This document shows positions 60,641 through 64,000 of a DNA stretch of 64,000 nt, piece after piece. The position numbers were made by a program, and so were the translations under genes. The stretch comes from Diaminobutyricibacter sp049994905 (lineage in GTDB: Bacteria > Actinomycetota > Actinomycetes > Actinomycetales > Microbacteriaceae). The stretch covers positions 1,116,001 through 1,180,000 of the forward strand of contig NZ_CP188258.1 of the NCBI RefSeq assembly GCF_049994905.1, read 5' to 3'. A model generated the notes under the pieces. That model was given only the letters and a program-made list of their open reading frames with translations. It made no database searches and was not told the origin of the DNA. The stretch's first letter is position 1; each line of letters opens with the position of its first letter.

Positions 60641-60646
60641 TAGGAT
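60641..60646 (+). promoter_or_regulatory. -10 box of leaderless tdk
   Basis: TAGGAT ends six bases before the GTG at 60653. Confidence 0.55.
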
Positions 60647-60652
60647 CGTCTC

Positions 60653-61330
60653 GTGGCAAAACTGTATTTCCGATACGGCGCGATGAACAGCGGCAAGAGC
60701 ACTGCAATGCTGCAGGCGGCGTACAACTACGAAGAGCGCGGGCATCGGGTCCTTCTGGCCAAGCCGGCGATCGACACCAAAGGCGACATGGGCATCCTGT
60801 CGCGCCTCGGTGTGACGCGGGATGTTGATTTCCTGATCGCCCCGGAGACCGACGCGTACGGCAGGTTCCAGCACCACCGTGAGCGCACCATCAAACGTTA
60901 TGAACGCGACGTCAGCTGTCTGCTGGTCGACGAGGCGCAGTTCCTGACCGAGGCCCAGGTCGACGATCTCCTTCGCATCGCCTTGCTGGAGAACATTCCC
61001 GTGCTGGCATACGGCATCCGCACCGATTTCCAGACCGTGGCCTTCCCTGGCAGCCGCAGGCTGCTCGAGATCGCGCACAGCCTCGAGGAACTGAAGACGA
61101 TCTGCCGCTGTGGACGCAAGGCGATCTTCAACGCCCGCAAGATCGACGGGATCTTCGTCTTCGACGGCGACCAGGTGGCGATCGACGGGGCATCCGTCAG
61201 CTACGAATCGCTGTGCGGCGCCTGCTACCTGCAGGAGAGCCAGGGGGTGCTCAACAACGGCAGGCGTCGCTGGCCTGTCGAAGCGGGCACTCCTGCGTAC
61301 ATGGCCGAGCCCGATCCCGACTTCACCTGA
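60653..61330 (+). CDS. tdk: Thymidine kinase
   Basis: 225 residues, type II thymidine kinase of the salvage pathway. P-loop RYGAMNSGKSTAM (residues 7-19), VSCLLVDEAQFLTEAQVDDL (Walker B with catalytic Glu), YGIRTDFQTVAFPGSRRLLEIA, and zinc ligands ICRCGRKA and LCGACYLQ. Complete. Confidence 0.96.
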   Translation: MAKLYFRYGAMNSGKSTAMLQAAYNYEERGHRVLLAKPAIDTKGDMGILSRLGVTRDVDFLIAPETDAYGRFQHHRERTIKRYERDVSCLLVDEAQFLTEAQVDDLLRIALLENIPVLAYGIRTDFQTVAFPGSRRLLEIAHSLEELKTICRCGRKAIFNARKIDGIFVFDGDQVAIDGASVSYESLCGACYLQESQGVLNNGRRRWPVEAGTPAYMAEPDPDFT

Positions 61331-61344
61331 CCCGAAGGGCCACC

Positions 61345-62658
61345 ATGAAGATCTCCGTCATCGGATGCGGTTACCTGGGTGCCGTCCACGCCGCCGCGAT
61401 GGCGGAACTCGGTCACGAGGTCGTCGGCATCGACGTCGACGCCGCGAAGATCGAAAGCCTGTCGGCGGGCATCCCTCCGTTCTTCGAACCGGGGCTGCCG
61501 GCCATCCTGGCGTCTGCAACCGCGACCGGGCGGCTGCGGTTCAGCACCGACATCGCCGACGCAGCCGGCGCATCCGTTCATTTCGTTGCGGTGGGCACCC
61601 CGCAGCAGCGGGGCGGCAACGCCGCAGACCTTCGCTTCGTCAACGCCGCGTTCGAGGCCCTCGCCCCGCACCTCAAGGCGGGCGATGTGGTGGCCGGCAA
61701 GAGTACGGTGCCGGTCGGCACCGCATCACGGCTCAGCGCCAGGCTCGAATCCACTGCGCCGGGCGCGGTCCTCGCCTGGAACCCCGAATTCCTGCGCGAA
61801 GGCTTCGCGGTCAAGGACACGATCTCGCCGGACAGGCTCGTATACGGCGTTCCCGATGGCGAACCCGGCGCCCTCGCGGCGAGCGTTCTCGATCGGGTCT
61901 ACGCATCCGCCATCGAGGGCGGCACCCCGGTCGTGGTGACCGACTACGCGACCGCGGAACTGGTGAAGGTGTCGGCCAACGCGTTCCTCGCGACCAAGAT
62001 CTCGTTCATCAACGCGATGGCGGAGATCGCCGAGGTGACCGGTGCCGACGTGACGGCTCTTGCGGATGCGATCGGCTACGACGCGCGGATCGGCCGCCGC
62101 TTCCTCAATGCGGGCGTCGGCTTCGGCGGAGGGTGCCTCCCGAAGGACATCCGTGCCTTCACGGCGCGCGCCGAAGAGCTCGGCCGCGGAGAGTCGGTCG
62201 CCTTCCTCAAGGAGGTCGACCAGATCAACCTGCGGCGCAGGCAGCGTGTCATCGACCTCATCGTCGAACTGCTCGACGGCCAGGTCAATGGCAAGCGGAT
62301 CGCCGTGCTCGGCCTCGCGTTCAAACCGCATTCCGACGACGTGCGCGATTCGCCTGCGCTCGACGTCGCAGTACAGCTGCGTGGGCTCGGGGCGGAGGTC
62401 GTGGCGACGGATCCGCAGGCCATTGAGAACGCGCGGGTCCGGCATCCGCAGCTGAAGTATGCGACCGACGCGAACACGGCCCTGCAGGACGCCGACGCTG
62501 TCGTGCTTGTCACGGAGTGGCCGGAATACACGGCGCTCGAGCCTGAAGTGGTCGGAGAGCGCGTGCGTGGCCGGGTGATCGTCGACGGCCGCAACGCTCT
62601 GGACGCTGTGGCATGGCGGGCGGCGGGATGGACGTACCGAGGGCTCGGGCGCCGTTGA
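61345..62658 (+). CDS. ugd: UDP-glucose 6-dehydrogenase
   Basis: 437 residues; oxidises UDP-glucose to UDP-glucuronate for surface polysaccharides. ISVIGCGYLGAVHAAAMAELGHEVVGIDVD (NAD site), VGTPQQRGGNAADL, STVPVGTA, NPEFLREGFAVKD, and the catalytic Cys264 in GVGFGGGCLPKDIRA; C-terminal UDP-binding domain with VLGLAFKPHSDDVRDSPA. ATG at 61345 preceded by GAAGGG, 14 bases after tdk; an earlier in-frame frame inside tdk is not used. Confidence 0.96.
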   Translation: MKISVIGCGYLGAVHAAAMAELGHEVVGIDVDAAKIESLSAGIPPFFEPGLPAILASATATGRLRFSTDIADAAGASVHFVAVGTPQQRGGNAADLRFVNAAFEALAPHLKAGDVVAGKSTVPVGTASRLSARLESTAPGAVLAWNPEFLREGFAVKDTISPDRLVYGVPDGEPGALAASVLDRVYASAIEGGTPVVVTDYATAELVKVSANAFLATKISFINAMAEIAEVTGADVTALADAIGYDARIGRRFLNAGVGFGGGCLPKDIRAFTARAEELGRGESVAFLKEVDQINLRRRQRVIDLIVELLDGQVNGKRIAVLGLAFKPHSDDVRDSPALDVAVQLRGLGAEVVATDPQAIENARVRHPQLKYATDANTALQDADAVVLVTEWPEYTALEPEVVGERVRGRVIVDGRNALDAVAWRAAGWTYRGLGRR

Positions 62659-62746
62659 CCGGGCTCTCCAGACGCTGAGCACAGCGTCGCAGGCGCCTCC
62701 CCGTTCGGGGGGTGCCGCACCACTCTCGCAAAAGCTGAGGAATTGT

Positions 62747-62752
62747 TAGATT
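62747..62752 (+). promoter_or_regulatory. -10 box of leaderless DUF4012 gene
   Basis: TAGATT ends six bases before the ATG at 62759. Confidence 0.55.
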
Positions 62753-62758
62753 TGCGGG

Positions 62759-64000
62759 ATGGAGTCCACCCCGAAAATGTCCACGCGTAGGCGTGTGATC
62801 TCGATCACCGTGGCATGCGTGGTCCTGGTGACCGCTGCGGCGGTGGGCTGGATCGGGATCCGCGGGTTGATCGCCAAGCAGGAACTGAAAAAGATCACGC
62901 CCCTCGTCTACGCAGTCGAAGACTCTGTCGCGTCCGGCGACCTCGGCGCGGCCAGGTCGGCGGCGACCGAACTCGGCGACCACGCCCGCCTGGCTGCAAG
63001 CCTGACCGACGACCCTCTGTGGCGCGCAGCCGAGATCCTTCCCATCATCGGGCCGAACCTTGCGGCGGGCCGGCAGCTGGCGGCGGCGGCGGCCGACGTA
63101 TCCGATCGCATCGTGTCGCCGCTCATCACCGTGTCTGCGTCCGTCGACCTCGCGAAATTCAGGCCGGTGAAGGGCGCGGTCGACCTCGCTCCGCTGGTCG
63201 CGGCGACACCGACGATCGTCCGTGTGCAGAAGGCGTACGACGACGTGCATCGTGCCGTCGGGGCGATCCGGACCGACGGCACGCTCGGGGTCGTCTCCGA
63301 TGCGGTCGGCAAGGTCAGGGGTGCCGTCGATGGTGTCGGCCCGTCCATCACCGCGCTCGCGAACAGCGTGCGCCTGCTTCCGGGCATGCTCGGCGCCGAC
63401 GGGCCGCGCGGCATCCTGCTGCTGGCGCAGAATCCGGCCGAGCTTCGCGCCACCGGAGGCATCGTCGGATCCCTCGTGCTCATCCATGCCGACAAGGGAT
63501 CGATCAAACTCGTCGCCCAGGCGTCGACGGCGGACTTCCCTGCGCTCGCACACCCGGTCATGCCCCTGCCGACAGCGACCGAAGGTCTCTTCGGAACAGT
63601 GGTCGGCCGCTACGTACAGGATGTCGGCGCGACGCCGTACTTTCCGGTTGCTGCACAGCTGGCGGCGAAGATGTGGACGACGAAGTTCGGCGGACGGATC
63701 GACGAGGTCCTCGCCATCGACCCGGTGACGATCGGGTACCTTCTCGGAGCGACCGGACCGGTCACGATCGCGGATGGCCGGCAGCTCGATGCGAACAACG
63801 CCATCCCTTTCCTGCTTCGGGATGTCTACAGCGACTATTCGTCCAGCGGTCAGGATGCCGTCTTCGCTTCGGCGGCCGCGGCCGTCTTCACCAAGGTCGC
63901 ATCGGGCTCGGCGGATGCGACGGCGCTCGTTCGCGCGCTGGCGCAGGCGGGCGCAGAGCGTCGCCTGCTGATCTGGAGCGCCCACCCGGCGGAGCAGTCA
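62759..64000 (+). CDS. DUF4012 protein, cut by window edge
   Basis: 414 codons are visible and the frame is open to the last base; the family is about 580 residues. One N-terminal membrane helix (RRVISITVACVVLVTAAAVGWIGI), then an extracellular part with ILLLAQNPAELRATGGIVGSLVL and FGGRIDEVLAIDPVTIGYLLGATGPV, which are DUF4012 marks. Often found with polysaccharide synthesis genes, which fits the UDP-glucose dehydrogenase upstream. Molecular function unknown. Confidence 0.88.
   Translation, partial: MESTPKMSTRRRVISITVACVVLVTAAAVGWIGIRGLIAKQELKKITPLVYAVEDSVASGDLGAARSAATELGDHARLAASLTDDPLWRAAEILPIIGPNLAAGRQLAAAAADVSDRIVSPLITVSASVDLAKFRPVKGAVDLAPLVAATPTIVRVQKAYDDVHRAVGAIRTDGTLGVVSDAVGKVRGAVDGVGPSITALANSVRLLPGMLGADGPRGILLLAQNPAELRATGGIVGSLVLIHADKGSIKLVAQASTADFPALAHPVMPLPTATEGLFGTVVGRYVQDVGATPYFPVAAQLAAKMWTTKFGGRIDEVLAIDPVTIGYLLGATGPVTIADGRQLDANNAIPFLLRDVYSDYSSSGQDAVFASAAAAVFTKVASGSADATALVRALAQAGAERRLLIWSAHPAEQS

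Overview
The window is high-GC DNA with frequent GTG starts, many start codons placed directly after a TANNNT -10 box, the GCATCC/GGATGC word bias, and the gene order dnaX-recR-lysC-asd. It reads as the chromosome of an actinobacterium, most likely of the family Microbacteriaceae. This placement is inference from gene content and style; no species can be named.

Region 1 (1-19.7 kb) is a hemicellulose locus. A xylose isomerase gene (cut by the left edge) and a LacI repressor stand divergent to an operon-like run: sugar-binding lipoprotein, two ABC permeases, a GH3 glycosidase, and an oxidoreductase-ThuA-oxidoreductase trio. This matches the bxl (xylobiose uptake) type of locus in Streptomyces. 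It is followed by a CE7 acetylxylan esterase divergent to a ROK (XylR-like) repressor, an MFS exporter, a PAP2 phosphatase, and a second LacI repressor with a GH51 arabinofuranosidase. The last two share the operator core CAACGTTG. A saccharopine-dehydrogenase-like gene closes the region.

Region 2 (19.7-30.7 kb) has small stress and resistance genes: APH-type kinase, AraC, TetR with a tautomerase, two DUF1801-type/DHFR-like proteins. It then has the RNA-repair pair hen1-pnkp, ending 21 bp from a convergent yefM-yoeB toxin-antitoxin module, and a lipoprotein with eight cysteine-pair repeats.

Region 3 (30.9-38.7 kb) is accessory DNA accreted at the 3' end of a tRNA-Ser(GGA) gene. The 24-bp tRNA 3' end occurs three times (30881, 33092, 38594), which defines two tandem elements. 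The inner one (30.9-33.1 kb) has a frameshifted tyrosine integrase, a frameshifted HEPN-like gene and a secreted protein. The outer one (33.1-38.6 kb) has an intact IS110-family transposase, a DUF695-like gene, a second yefM-yoeB copy and small membrane proteins.

Region 4 (38.7-64 kb) is core chromosome: SRP RNA, pta-ackA, three tandem lipoproteins of the BAAT/acyl-CoA thioesterase fold, dnaX, recR, lysC, asd, mqo, an antibiotic-resistance-type ABC-F gene behind a leader that can hide its ribosome-binding site, a radical SAM gene under a perfect LexA box, a three-gene NarL-type signalling operon, tdk, UDP-glucose dehydrogenase and a DUF4012 gene cut by the right edge.

The strongest leads are the RNA-repair/YoeB neighbourhood, the duplicated mosaic yefM-yoeB modules, the tandem tRNA-Ser islands, the ABC-F leader, and the BAAT lipoprotein triplet in which one copy has lost its nucleophile.
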